DNA of 64,000 nucleotides. Origin: Kitasatospora sp. SolWspMP-SS2h. GTDB taxonomy: Bacteria; Actinomycetota; Actinomycetes; Streptomycetales; Streptomycetaceae. Of this stretch, positions 51,883 through 60,556 are shown in pieces. A program made the translations under genes and the position numbers. The stretch spans positions 124,001-188,000 of the forward strand of contig NZ_QLLT01000008.1 in assembly GCF_003259315.1 (NCBI RefSeq). Direction: 5' to 3'. Under the pieces are notes generated by a model. The model searched no databases, was not told the DNA's origin, and saw nothing but the letters and a program-made list of their open reading frames with translations. The number at the start of each line of letters is the position of its first letter. Positions within the stretch are counted from its first letter, which is position 1.

Positions 51883-52890
51883 TCAGCGGGCGACCGGCAT
51901 CAGCAGCGAGAAGGTGTCGGCGCGGGCCGGGAAGCGGATGGCGAGCGGGGCGATCGGGCCGCCCAGTTCCAGGACCAGCTGCTCGGCGCCGCCCGCGGCC
52001 TCCAGCAGGAAGTCCCGGTTGACGTGGACCAGCAGGTCGGCGGGGGAGCCCCCGCCCGGGAGGGCGTCGGCGGCGGTGGCGGTCAGGGCGGCCACCGGGG
52101 CGCCGGTGTCCTCGGCGGTGGACTCGGGCAGGGCGCGCAGCTGGGCGGCGGTCAGGGTGACCCGGTGGGTGGGCTCCAGGCGCAGCAGGCGGCGGTAGTC
52201 CGGGAAGTCCGCCCCGCCCCGCTCGCCGGAGAGCGAACGGCCCGCCGCGCGGACGGTGAACTGCGCCCCGTCGAAGGTCAGTTCGGCCTCCTCGGCGTCG
52301 GCCAGCAGGGCCCGGGCCGCGTCCGCGAGGGCGGTCGGCAGCAGCGCCGAGGCCGGCGGGCCGTCCAGCGCGGCCGGGCAGTCGGCGACCGCCAGCCGGT
52401 AGCGGTCGGTGGCGACCAGGTGCAGGACGCCGTCCTCGGCGTCCAGGAAGATCCCGGCGACGGCGGGCAGCGCGGCGTCGGCCGGGGCGGCGAAGCGCAC
52501 CGCGTCCAGGGCGGCGGCCAGGGCGGGGGCGGGAACGGTCAGGCGGGTCTGCGGCACGGGGAACTCCCGGGAGTCGAGGAGGGCGCGGACGGTGGAGAGC
52601 TCCCGGCGGGCGTCGGTCAGACCGTCCTCCAGGCGGCGCAGGTGCGCGTCCAGCTCGGCCCGGGCCTCGGCCGGGGAGCCGGTCAGCACCCGGGTGATCC
52701 CGGCCAGCGGCAGCCCGACCCGGCGCAGCCGGGCCAGCAGCCGGGCGTCCGGCAGCTGCTCGTCCGCGTACCAGCGGTACCCGGTGTGCGGGTCCACGGC
52801 GGCCGGGACGAAGACGCCCGCGCGGTCGTAGAACCGCAGGGTGCCGGGACTGAGGCCGCTGGCCCTGGCCAGCTCGCCGATGCTGTGCAT
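51883..52890 (-). CDS. MerR regulator fused to DNA sliding-clamp-like domains
   Basis: A 335-residue protein. Residues 1-70 are a MerR winged helix (MHSIGELARASGLSPGTLRFYDRAGVF, GYRWYADEQLPD), then a coiled coil to about 125. From about 130 on it resembles domains 2 and 3 of the DNA polymerase III beta clamp: VRFAAPADAALPAVAGIFLDAED, ATDRYRLAVADC, the clamp signature FPDYRRLL, VNRDFLLEA, and a terminal FSLLMPVAR. Domain 1 of a clamp is missing. Similar fusions exist in other actinobacteria; their role is not known. ATG 52890 follows GGAGAG. Confidence 0.85.
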   Translation of the reverse strand: MHSIGELARASGLSPGTLRFYDRAGVFVPAAVDPHTGYRWYADEQLPDARLLARLRRVGLPLAGITRVLTGSPAEARAELDAHLRRLEDGLTDARRELSTVRALLDSREFPVPQTRLTVPAPALAAALDAVRFAAPADAALPAVAGIFLDAEDGVLHLVATDRYRLAVADCPAALDGPPASALLPTALADAARALLADAEEAELTFDGAQFTVRAAGRSLSGERGGADFPDYRRLLRLEPTHRVTLTAAQLRALPESTAEDTGAPVAALTATAADALPGGGSPADLLVHVNRDFLLEAAGGAEQLVLELGGPIAPLAIRFPARADTFSLLMPVAR

Positions 52891-52922
52891 GGTGCTCTCC
52901 ACGGGACCGACCCTCGCCCCTC

Positions 52923-52940
52923 GACCTGGTAGAGGGTCAA
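52923..52940 (-). promoter_or_regulatory. MerR-type promoter/operator of the MerR-clamp gene
   Basis: On the minus strand, TTGACC (52940-52935) starts a partly symmetric GACCCTCTACCAGGTC (52938-52923), 33 bases before the start codon. This looks like the dyad that MerR proteins bind within their own promoter. Confidence 0.45.
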
Positions 52941-53071
52941 CCGTAACCGCGCGCGGGGCAGGGTGGAGAATGCTGCGAGCACCCCTGGGCAGCACCCGCG
53001 GACGTCCGCGGCCGCAGGCTAGGATGCGGACATTGCGGACAAGTCGTCAACTGCGGTCGAACGGGGAGGGC

Positions 53072-54616
53072 ATGGCGCTGGCGGTGACGGAGCGGCGGCA
53101 GCAGGAGGCGGTGCACGCCGCGCCGACGGAGCAGGCGAAGGACAGGTACCGGTGGTGGGGCCCGCTGGCGGTGGCCGTGTTCGCCGGGGTGCTGCGGCTG
53201 TGGAACCTGAAGTCCCCGCACGCCTTCGTCTTCGACGAGACGTACTACCCCAAGGACGCCTGGTCGCTCTGGCACGACGGCTACGAGTCGGTCTGGCCGG
53301 ACAACGCCAACCAGCAGATCCTCGGCGACCCGCAGATCGTCCCGCTCGGCCGGGCCGGCACCTTCATCGCGCACCCGCCGCTCGGCAAGTGGGTCATCGG
53401 CCTGGGCGAGTACGTCTGGGGCCTGAACCCCTTCGGCTGGCGGATCGCGGTCGCCCTGCTCGGCACGCTCAGCGTGCTGATGGTCGCCCGGATCGGCCGC
53501 CGGCTGTTCCGCTCCACCCTGATCGGCTGCGTCGCCGGACTGCTGCTGTCCGTCGACGGCCTCCAGTTCGTGCTCAGCCGGGTCGGCCTGCTCGACGGCG
53601 TCTCCGCGTTCTTCGTGCTCGCCGCGTTCGGCGCCCTGCTGATCGACCGCGACCGCACCCGCGACCTGCTGCGCGCCGCCCGCGCCGAGGGCGGGTCGGC
53701 CGCCGACGAGGTCCGGTTCGGCCTGCGCCCCTGGCGGCTCGCCGCCGGACTGCTGCTCGGCGCGGCCTGCTCCGTCAAGTGGACCGGCGCGCCCGTGCTC
53801 GCCGTCTTCACCCTGCTCGTCCTGCTCTGGGACCAGGCCGGCCGCCGCGCCGCCGGCGCCCACCGCCCCTGGCGCTCGATGCTCCGCCGCGACCTGTGGC
53901 CCGCCGCGCTCTCCCTGCCGGTCGGTGCCCTGGCGGTGTACGTGCTGTCCTGGACCGGCTGGTTCGCCACCGGCGGCGGCTACGACCGGCACTGGGCCGA
54001 CGGCCGGGCCGGCAGCCGGGTGCCCGGCCCGCTGCGCAGCCTCTGGCACTACCACGCGCAGATGTGGGACTTCAACACCCACCTGACCTCCCCGCACACC
54101 TACCAGTCCAACCCGTGGAGCTGGCTGGTCCAGGGCCGCCCGGTGTCCATGTACTGGGAGCAGCTGAAGCCCGGCGAGCGCGGCTGCACCGCCCCCGACG
54201 GCTGCGCCAGCCAGATCCTCGCGCTCGGCACCCCGTTCCTGTGGTGGACGGCCTGCTTCGCGCTGGCCTACGCGCTCTACCGCTGGTTCTTCCGGCGGGA
54301 CTGGCGCTCCGGCGCGATCCTGGCGGCCGTCGCCGCCGTCTACCTGCCCTGGTTCCAGTACCAGCAGCGCACCGTCTTCTCGTTCTACATGGTGGTGCTG
54401 GTGCCCTTCCTGTGCCTGGCCGTCGCGCAGATGCTCGGCGCGATGCTCGGACCGGAGGGCAGTACGCCGGTCCGCCGCCGGTGGGGCGCGGCCGGGGCCG
54501 GGCTGATCGTGGCGGCGGTCTTCGGGTGCTTCGCGTTCTTCTACCCGCTGTACACGGGGGAGCTGATCCCGATGTCCGAGTGGCACACCCGGATGTGGTT
54601 CGAGAGCTGGATCTGA
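53072..54616 (+). CDS. pmt: Protein O-mannosyltransferase (GT39, Pmt)
   Basis: A 514-residue multi-pass membrane enzyme. FVFDETYYPKDAWSLW near residue 52 carries the Asp-Glu pair of the GT39 catalytic site; HPPLGKWVIGLGE is the second family signature. About 10-12 membrane helices. It transfers mannose from polyprenyl phosphate to secreted proteins (O-mannosylation, used for lipoproteins and as phage receptor in streptomycetes). GGGAGG precedes the ATG. Confidence 0.93.
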   Translation: MALAVTERRQQEAVHAAPTEQAKDRYRWWGPLAVAVFAGVLRLWNLKSPHAFVFDETYYPKDAWSLWHDGYESVWPDNANQQILGDPQIVPLGRAGTFIAHPPLGKWVIGLGEYVWGLNPFGWRIAVALLGTLSVLMVARIGRRLFRSTLIGCVAGLLLSVDGLQFVLSRVGLLDGVSAFFVLAAFGALLIDRDRTRDLLRAARAEGGSAADEVRFGLRPWRLAAGLLLGAACSVKWTGAPVLAVFTLLVLLWDQAGRRAAGAHRPWRSMLRRDLWPAALSLPVGALAVYVLSWTGWFATGGGYDRHWADGRAGSRVPGPLRSLWHYHAQMWDFNTHLTSPHTYQSNPWSWLVQGRPVSMYWEQLKPGERGCTAPDGCASQILALGTPFLWWTACFALAYALYRWFFRRDWRSGAILAAVAAVYLPWFQYQQRTVFSFYMVVLVPFLCLAVAQMLGAMLGPEGSTPVRRRWGAAGAGLIVAAVFGCFAFFYPLYTGELIPMSEWHTRMWFESWI

Positions 54617-54702
54617 CGGCCCGCCCGGGACGGCCCGCCCGGGGACGGAACGGGCGGGCGAGGGGACGGGCGGGCGGCGGGACGGACGCGCGGCGCCGGG
54701 CG

Positions 54703-56142
54703 TCAGCAGTCGGGGTCCTGCGCCGCCTCCTGGAGCACCGACCGGGTCTGCGGGTCGTAGACGCCCAGGGCGACGCCCTTGAGCCTGCGCTCCCGGTGCT
54801 GGAAGCCCGCGAGCACGGTCTGCGTCCAGTAGCCGAAGCCGGGCTGGTTGCCGCTGGTCCGGTCGGAGTCCAGCTGGCCGATCCGGTTGCAGTTGACCGC
54901 CATCAGCAGGCGCTGCAGCTGCGTCACGTCCGGGCCGGTGTCGTTGAGCCGCAGGGTCGTCGCGGCGGACGGCGACTGCGAGGTGCGCTCCGGGGACGGG
55001 CTGCCCGACGCGCTCGGGGCCTCGGTGGTCGGGGCCGCCGCCGCGGCCTTGCTGCTCGCCGCCGTCTGGCTCGGGCGGGCCTTGGTGCGGGTCGGCGAAG
55101 GGCTCCCCGCGGACGGCTCCGGGGACGCGGTCGCGCTCGGCGCCGGGTCCGGGGCGGGGCCGGCCGAGGAGACCGCCGCCGGGGCCGTCGGCGCGGGCAG
55201 CGCGTCGTCGACCGGGGACGGCGACGAGGACAGCAGCATCGCCAGGCTCGCGGCCAGCGCGGTCACCCCGACCGCGCCGCCCGCGATCACCAGCCGGCGG
55301 CGGTCGGCGCTCCGCCGGCGCCGCTCGCGGTGGTCGGCCCGGCTGACCGGGCCGTCCGCGCCGTCCTCGCGGAAGGTGAACATGCCCAGGTCGGCACCGG
55401 CCGCGGCGGGCCGCGGCCCGTCGCCGGGTCTGCCGTTCGGGCCGTCCGCGCCGTTCGGGCCGCCGACCGGGGTCAGCCGGGTCGTCTCGTCCGGCCCGGC
55501 GCCCCGGCCCGGGGCGGGCCGCTGCGGGGGCGCCTTGACCGGGCCCAGGGTGAGCGGCATGGTCTGCTCGGCCGCGGGCACCTCGCCCTGGCCGGCCGCC
55601 GCTCCCGGGGGCGGGATCGGCACGAAGCGGCCCGGCGCGCCGGACGCCCGGGGCGGCTGCTCCTGCTGCGGCGGGACGGGCGGCAGCACCTGGGTCGCGT
55701 CGGCGTCCGGCCGGGGCCGGGGCTGCTGCGGCGGCTGGACGGGGGAGGGCGCGGGCTGCGGCGGGCCGAACGGGCTGGCGGCCTGCGGGACGTGCGGGGG
55801 ACGGTGCGGGGGCGGCGGCGGTGCGGACCCCGGCGGCGGGCCGGTGATCGGCTGCACGGCGGGCGGCTGCGCCGCGCTGGGCGGCACCGCGACCGGGGGA
55901 CCGGACGGCGGCGGGGCCGCGGTGATCGGCTGCACCGGGGGCGGCAGGGGCCGGGTGGCGAACGGGTCGCCCGCCGGGTCGCCGGGCTCCACCACGGCCG
56001 CTCCGGCCACGTACGGCCGCACCAGCGGCGGGCCCTCCAGGTGCGGGAGGACCGCGGTCTCCTCCGTCGGGGAGACGGCGTTGCACGCGCAACTGCCGGC
56101 CGTGCGTGCGGTACCGCAGCGGGGGCAGCGCTCTGCCGGCAT
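54703..56142 (-). CDS. Zinc-ribbon membrane protein with peptidoglycan-binding domain
   Basis: A 479-residue protein. Residues 1-20 form a small zinc ribbon (ERCPRCGTARTAGSCAC). A long Pro-rich cytoplasmic region (60-250) leads to one TM helix (RLVIAGGAVGVTALAASLAMLL, about 290-312). The outer part has a Ser/Pro/Ala stalk and a C-terminal peptidoglycan-binding domain (TLRLNDTGPDVTQLQRLLMA, about 400-475). ATG 56142 has GAGGAGG upstream. Likely an envelope protein linking the cytoplasm to the wall; function unknown. Confidence 0.8.
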   Translation of the reverse strand: MPAERCPRCGTARTAGSCACNAVSPTEETAVLPHLEGPPLVRPYVAGAAVVEPGDPAGDPFATRPLPPPVQPITAAPPPSGPPVAVPPSAAQPPAVQPITGPPPGSAPPPPPHRPPHVPQAASPFGPPQPAPSPVQPPQQPRPRPDADATQVLPPVPPQQEQPPRASGAPGRFVPIPPPGAAAGQGEVPAAEQTMPLTLGPVKAPPQRPAPGRGAGPDETTRLTPVGGPNGADGPNGRPGDGPRPAAAGADLGMFTFREDGADGPVSRADHRERRRRSADRRRLVIAGGAVGVTALAASLAMLLSSSPSPVDDALPAPTAPAAVSSAGPAPDPAPSATASPEPSAGSPSPTRTKARPSQTAASSKAAAAAPTTEAPSASGSPSPERTSQSPSAATTLRLNDTGPDVTQLQRLLMAVNCNRIGQLDSDRTSGNQPGFGYWTQTVLAGFQHRERRLKGVALGVYDPQTRSVLQEAAQDPDC

Positions 56143-56402
56143 GGGCCGGTCCTCCTCGGGTCGGAATCGAACGGGGGTGATTATGCAGGAGCATTCCACG
56201 GGGCGACAGGGAGGTCCGGGCCCGGACCGGCTTCCCGCCCGGATTGCCGGGTTTTGGGCGGATCGTCAGCGACTGTCGGGAGCCCCCCGGGGCGCGACCC
56301 CGGCCGTCCGCCCCGGCGCGGGCCCCGGATGGACGAGACTGTTCGTACGTGGTCGAGGTCCGGCCGTCGTTCGGGTCGGACGGACAATCTGAGGGGTGTC
56401 CT

Positions 56403-56720
56403 GTGGGTAGCGTCGTGAAGATCAACGTGCTGACCGTTCCCGCCGAGCAGCGGGAGGTGCTGGAGCGCCGGTTTGCCTCGCGGGCCGGGGCGGTGGAGGG
56501 GTCGGACGGGTTCGAGTGGTTCGAGCTGCTGCGGCCGGTGGAGGGGACGGACCAGTACCTGGTGTACACGCGGTGGCGGGACGAGGAGTCGTTCCGGGCG
56601 TGGATGGAGGGGCCGATGAAGGAGGCGCACCAGGGCGGGGGCGAGCGGCCGCGGCCGGCGGCGAGCGGGTCGCAGGTCTGGTCGTTCGAGGTCGTGCAGC
56701 AGGCGGGGCCCGAGGCGTAG
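56403..56720 (+). CDS. MhuD-like heme-degrading monooxygenase
   Basis: A 105-residue ABM-fold enzyme. It aligns closely with mycobacterial MhuD: VVKINVLTVP, ERRFASRAGAVEGSDGFEWFELLRPV and SFRAWMEGPMKEAH. The residues that bind and orient heme in MhuD (Asn7, Trp66, His75) correspond here to Asn8, Trp67 and His76. MhuD opens heme to release iron without CO. The GTG start follows GAGGGG; a later GTG (56415) is possible. It is convergent with the B12 operon with a shared hairpin. Confidence 0.82.
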   Translation: MGSVVKINVLTVPAEQREVLERRFASRAGAVEGSDGFEWFELLRPVEGTDQYLVYTRWRDEESFRAWMEGPMKEAHQGGGERPRPAASGSQVWSFEVVQQAGPEA

Positions 56721-56736
56721 CGGCGGGAGGGGCGGT

Positions 56737-56763
56737 GGGGCCGGTCCGGGGGAGACCGGCCCC
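56737..56763. terminator. Bidirectional terminator, heme enzyme/B12 operon
   Basis: GGGGCCGGTC (56737-56746) pairs with GACCGGCCCC (56754-56763); loop CGGGGGA. It lies between the convergent stops at 56720 and 56772. Confidence 0.8.
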
Positions 56764-56771
56764 GTCCTCCC

Positions 56772-57635
56772 TCAGCGGAAGGCGGCGCGGCGGGTGGCGC
56801 GGCGGAGGGTGCGCAGCAGGGGGCCGCCGACGGTGAGGCAGAGGACGGCGGTGAGGGCGGCGCGGGGCAGGTCCCAGCCCAGGGAGGTGGTGAGGCAGTA
56901 GAGGGCGAAGCGGGTGAGGTTGGCGGCGAGCGGGTCGCCGGGGACGAAGGAGATCGAGGTGCCCAGGCCGCCGATGTAGGGCCAGCCCTGGAGGTTCATG
57001 ACGGTGCCGTAGCCGATCGCGGAGAGGGTGCCGTAGGCGGCGAGCAGCAGGAGTTCGGGGCGTCCGCGCAGGCGGGCGGCGCCCGGGAGGAGTCCGGCGC
57101 CGAGGCAGACCCAGCCCATGGCGAGCATCTGGAACGGCAGCCAGGGGCCGACGCCGCCGGTGAGCAGGGCCGAGGCGAACATGGTGAGGGCGCCCAGCAC
57201 GAAGCCGAAGCCGGGGCCGAGGGCCCGGCCGGAGAGCACCATCAGGAAGAACATCGGCTCCAGCCCGGCGGTGCCCGCGCCGAGCGGCCGCAGCGCGGCA
57301 CCGGCCGCGGCCAGCACGCCCAGCATGGCGACGGCCTTGGCGTCCAGGCCGGGCGCGCCGGTGGCGTCGCGGCTCTCGGAGAGCTGGGCGACCAGCACGG
57401 CCAGCAGCAGCGGCATCAGCAGCGCGAACAGCCAGGGCGCGTCGGCGGAGTGGCCGACCAGGTCGGACTCGCGGGAGGCGAGCAGCGGCCAGCCGAAGGC
57501 GGCCGCGCCGATCGCGGAGACCAGGGAGAGGAAGAGCACCGAGCGCCGCCCGAGCGGGACGGGACGCGAGAGCGGGGGGCCGGGGGCGGGGTTGCGGTCC
57601 GGGCCGGGGGCGGTGCGGGTGGCGGGTGGCTTCAT
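56772..57635 (-). CDS. ECF transporter S component (probable cobalamin type)
   Basis: A 287-residue membrane protein with about six to seven helices, the substrate-binding part of an ECF importer. FGFVLGALTMFASALLTGGVGPWLPFQMLAMGWV is the conserved core of the CbrT/QueT-like S family. The first 30 residues are a Pro-rich cytoplasmic tail. Its ATG overlaps the ATPase stop (ATGA). The cobalamin riboswitch at the head of the operon argues for vitamin B12 as substrate; the sequence alone does not prove it. Confidence 0.85.
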   Translation of the reverse strand: MKPPATRTAPGPDRNPAPGPPLSRPVPLGRRSVLFLSLVSAIGAAAFGWPLLASRESDLVGHSADAPWLFALLMPLLLAVLVAQLSESRDATGAPGLDAKAVAMLGVLAAAGAALRPLGAGTAGLEPMFFLMVLSGRALGPGFGFVLGALTMFASALLTGGVGPWLPFQMLAMGWVCLGAGLLPGAARLRGRPELLLLAAYGTLSAIGYGTVMNLQGWPYIGGLGTSISFVPGDPLAANLTRFALYCLTTSLGWDLPRAALTAVLCLTVGGPLLRTLRRATRRAAFR

Positions 57636-59248
57636 CGCGGTGGTTCCGGGGCCAGGGCGGCGGCGACGTCGGGGACGGTGAGGTGGGGCGGGAGGATCTT
57701 CGCGGTCTGCGGGGCGAAGGTGGGGGAGGCGAGCACGACGTCGGGGGTGGGGCCGTCGGCGACGATCTCGCCCTCGGCCAGGACGGCGGTGCGGTGGGCG
57801 AGTTCGGCGGCGAGTTCGACGTCGTGGGTGGCGAGCAGGACGGCGTGGCCCCGGTCGGCGAGGGAGCGCAGGACGGTGACCAGGCGGGCCTTGGCGGCGT
57901 AGTCGAGGCCGCGGGTGGGTTCGTCGAGCAGGACGACCGGGGGGCGGGCGGTCAGCACGACGGCGAGGGCGAGCGTGAGGCGCTGGCCCTCGGAGAGGTC
58001 GCGGGGGTGGCGGTCGTCGGCGACGCCGGGCAGCAGGGTGGCCAGCAGGGCGCGGCAGGTGCCGGGTTCGGCGCCGGCGTCCTGGTCGGCGGCGGCGCAC
58101 TCCTCGGCGACGGTCTCGGCGTACAGCAGGTCGCGCGGGTCCTGCGGGACGAGTCCGACGGAGCGGATCAGGTCCTTGGGGCGGGTCCGGTGCGGGGTGC
58201 GGCCGTCGACCCGGACGGTGCCGGAGGCGGGGGCGTGCAGGCCGACCAGGGTGCCGAGCAGGGTGGACTTGCCGGCGCCGTTGCGTCCCATCAGGGCGGT
58301 GATCTGCCCTGCGGCGAGGGTGAGTTCGACGCCGCGCAGGGCCGGGACGGCGCCCCGGGAGACCACCAGGCGGCTGACGGTGGCGACCGGTTCGGCGGGT
58401 GCGGGCGGTTCGGCGGCCGCCTTCGGCGGGGCGGCGGTGAGCCGTTCGCGCAGGGCGGTCGCCCGTCGGCGGGCGTCGCGGACGGTGAGCGGCAGCGGCG
58501 TCCAGCCCGCCAGCAGACCGAGTTCGACCACCGGCGGCCGGACCGGGGAGCGGGCCATCAGCGCGGCCGGGTCGCCGAGCACGGGCGGCTCGCCGGGGCC
58601 GGGCAGCAGCAGGACCTGGTCGGCGTACTGGACGACCCGCTCCAGCCGGTGCTCGGAGAGCAGCACGGTGGTGCCCAGGTCGTGCACCAGGCGCTGGAGG
58701 ACGGCCAGCACCTCCTCGGCGGCGCCCGGGTCGAGCGCGGAGGTCGGCTCGTCCAGCACCAGCACCTTCGGGTGGACGGTCAGCACCGAGCCGATCGCCA
58801 CCCGCTGGCGCTGCCCGCCGGAGAGCGAGGACAGCGCGCGCCCGCGCAGGTCGGCCAGGCCCAGCAGGTCGAGCGTCTCCTCGACCCGGCGGCGCATGAC
58901 GGCCGGGGCCAGGCCCGTCGACTCCATGCCGTAGGCGAGTTCCTCCTCGACGGTGTCGGTGACGAAGTGCGCCGACGGGTCCTGCCCGACGGTGCCGACC
59001 ACGTCGGCGAGGTCGCGCGGGCGGTGCGTCCGGGTGTCCCGCCCGGCCACCGTGACCCGGCCGGTCAGGGTGCCGCCGGTGAAGTGCGGCACCAGCCCGG
59101 AGACGGTGCCCAGCAGGGTCGACTTGCCGGACCCGGACGGCCCGGCCAGCAGGCACAACTCGCCCTCGGGAACGGTCAGTTCGACACCGCTCAGGGCCGG
59201 TGCGGCGGCGTCGGCGTACTGCACGCCGACCTGCTCGAAAGTGATCAC
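57632..59248 (-). CDS. ECF transporter ATPase, tandem ABC domains
   Basis: A 538-residue fusion of two ABC ATPase domains. Domain 1: Walker A GPSGSGKST near residue 36, signature LSGGQRQR, Walker B VLVLDEPTSALD. Domain 2 (from about 290): Walker A GRNGAGKST, signature LSEGQRLT, Walker B VVLLDEPTRGLD. It thus replaces the separate A and A' subunits of ECF systems and powers import. It starts at GTG 59248. The 154-base gap to the upstream T-component gene carries a duplicated 34-bp sequence. Confidence 0.93.
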   Translation of the reverse strand: MITFEQVGVQYADAAAPALSGVELTVPEGELCLLAGPSGSGKSTLLGTVSGLVPHFTGGTLTGRVTVAGRDTRTHRPRDLADVVGTVGQDPSAHFVTDTVEEELAYGMESTGLAPAVMRRRVEETLDLLGLADLRGRALSSLSGGQRQRVAIGSVLTVHPKVLVLDEPTSALDPGAAEEVLAVLQRLVHDLGTTVLLSEHRLERVVQYADQVLLLPGPGEPPVLGDPAALMARSPVRPPVVELGLLAGWTPLPLTVRDARRRATALRERLTAAPPKAAAEPPAPAEPVATVSRLVVSRGAVPALRGVELTLAAGQITALMGRNGAGKSTLLGTLVGLHAPASGTVRVDGRTPHRTRPKDLIRSVGLVPQDPRDLLYAETVAEECAAADQDAGAEPGTCRALLATLLPGVADDRHPRDLSEGQRLTLALAVVLTARPPVVLLDEPTRGLDYAAKARLVTVLRSLADRGHAVLLATHDVELAAELAHRTAVLAEGEIVADGPTPDVVLASPTFAPQTAKILPPHLTVPDVAAALAPEPPR

Positions 59249-59278
59249 CGGGTGCTCCGGGGCGGCTCGGGGGTGACG
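59245..59278. repeat. 34-bp direct repeat, copy 1
   Basis: Identical to 59403-59436. Copy 1 begins inside the start codon of the ATPase gene (GTGA overlap position) and carries a copy of the last codons of the T-component gene in non-coding position. Confidence 0.92.
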
Positions 59279-59402
59279 GGGACGGGCGACGGGGACGGCG
59301 GCCGCGCGGCGGCGGCGCGCGGGCCGGCGGACCGGCGGCCGGTGTGCCGCGCACCGCCGGGTCGTGGGCGGCCGGGTCGCGGGCCGGTCCGGCCGGGGGC
59401 GG

Positions 59403-59436
59403 TCACCGGGTGCTCCGGGGCGGCTCGGGGGTGACG
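59403..59436. repeat. 34-bp direct repeat, copy 2
   Basis: Identical to 59245-59278, 158 bases apart. Copy 2 is the true 3' end of the T-component gene, encoding the last residues before its TGA at 59403. Confidence 0.92.
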
Positions 59437-60554
59437 AAGGCGGGCAGCAGGCCGACCAGCGCGGCCAGCGCGGGCAGCAGCGGTAGGGCGGGTGCGGTCG
59501 GCGGCACGACGCTCGGGGACAGCGCCAGCGGCCAGCGGCCCGCGTACCAGATCAGCACGGCCGCGACCAGCGCCCCCGAGACGGCCGTCAGCCACTCCGG
59601 GAGCGCCCACGGGTCGGGCCGGTAGCGGGTCCGGACCGAGCGCCGGCCGCCCAGCGCGAGGCCGCCGCCGGCCGCGGCGGCGCCCGCCAGCAGCACCGGC
59701 AGCGCCCACGGGTGACGGCCCGCGGCGAGCAGCCCGTACGTCGCCGAGCACACCGCCAGCAGCCCCGCGAGGGTCAGCGCCCCGGCGGCGCGCACCAGCC
59801 GCCGCGGGACGTCGGCCGTCCGGCCGAAGCCGCGGGTGTCCATCGCCGCCGCCAGCGCCACCGAACGCTCCAACGCGCCCTCCAGCACCGGCAGTCCGAC
59901 CGAGAGCACCGCCCGCACCCCCCGGTCGGAGCGCCCGCGCAGCCGGCGCGCCGCGCGCAGCCGCCGGACGTCCGCGACCAGGTTCGGCGCGAAGGTCATC
60001 GCCACCACCGCCGCCACCCCCGCCTCGTACAGCGCGCCCGGCAGCGAGCGCAGCAGCCGCGACGGCGAGGCCAGCGCGTTCGCCGCGCCCACGCAGGCCA
60101 GCAGGACCGCCAGCCGCAGCCCCTCGTACAGCGCGAACAGCATCCCCTCCAGCGTCACCGCGCCGCCCAGCCGGACGCCCTGCGCCCAGGCGGGCAACGG
60201 GAGTTGCGGCAGCGTGAAGAGCACGTGGGTGCCGCCGACCGGGGAGCCCAGCAGCACCGCGAACACCACCCGGGCGGCCAGCACCAGCAGGCCCAGGCGC
60301 AGGAACGCCGCGTACGAGCGCGACCAGGGCGCGTCGCCCCGGCGGGCCGCCACCACGTAGCCCGCCACCGCCAGGAGCAGCAGCAGGAGCAGCGGGTTGG
60401 TGGTCCGGCTGGCCGCCGCGGCCAGGCCCAGCGACCACAGCCACCACGCGCCCGGGTGCAGCTGCCGGGGCAGCGCCCGGCTGTGCGCGGCGGCCGGACG
60501 GCCGCCCCCCGCGACCGGGTCGGCGGCCGGGCGGCGCAGACGGTGGACGGACAT
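59403..60554 (-). CDS. ECF transporter T component (CbiQ-like)
   Basis: A 383-residue membrane scaffold that couples the ATPase to the S component. It has about seven helices; the cytoplasmic coupling region contains AMDTRGFGR, the Ala-x-x-x-Arg-Gly motif of CbiQ/EcfT, and LRAARRLRGRSDRG, a second Arg-rich coupling helix. It starts 2 bases after the stop of the SCO2322-family gene. The C-terminal sequence VTPEPPRSTR lies in the repeated 34-bp element. Confidence 0.9.
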   Translation of the reverse strand: MSVHRLRRPAADPVAGGGRPAAAHSRALPRQLHPGAWWLWSLGLAAAASRTTNPLLLLLLLAVAGYVVAARRGDAPWSRSYAAFLRLGLLVLAARVVFAVLLGSPVGGTHVLFTLPQLPLPAWAQGVRLGGAVTLEGMLFALYEGLRLAVLLACVGAANALASPSRLLRSLPGALYEAGVAAVVAMTFAPNLVADVRRLRAARRLRGRSDRGVRAVLSVGLPVLEGALERSVALAAAMDTRGFGRTADVPRRLVRAAGALTLAGLLAVCSATYGLLAAGRHPWALPVLLAGAAAAGGGLALGGRRSVRTRYRPDPWALPEWLTAVSGALVAAVLIWYAGRWPLALSPSVVPPTAPALPLLPALAALVGLLPAFVTPEPPRSTR

Positions 60555-60556
60555 GC

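Noticed and set aside
52937..56569. A minus-strand open frame of about 1200 codons across the mannosyltransferase and zinc-ribbon genes
   Set aside because: Low-complexity composition typical of antisense frames at this GC level, no ribosome site, and both underlying genes have clear domains.
59249..59402. The spacer between T-component and ATPase genes as an extra small gene or frameshifted end
   Set aside because: No start with a ribosome site, and the open frames here are out of phase with the T component; the 34-bp duplication explains the sequence better.
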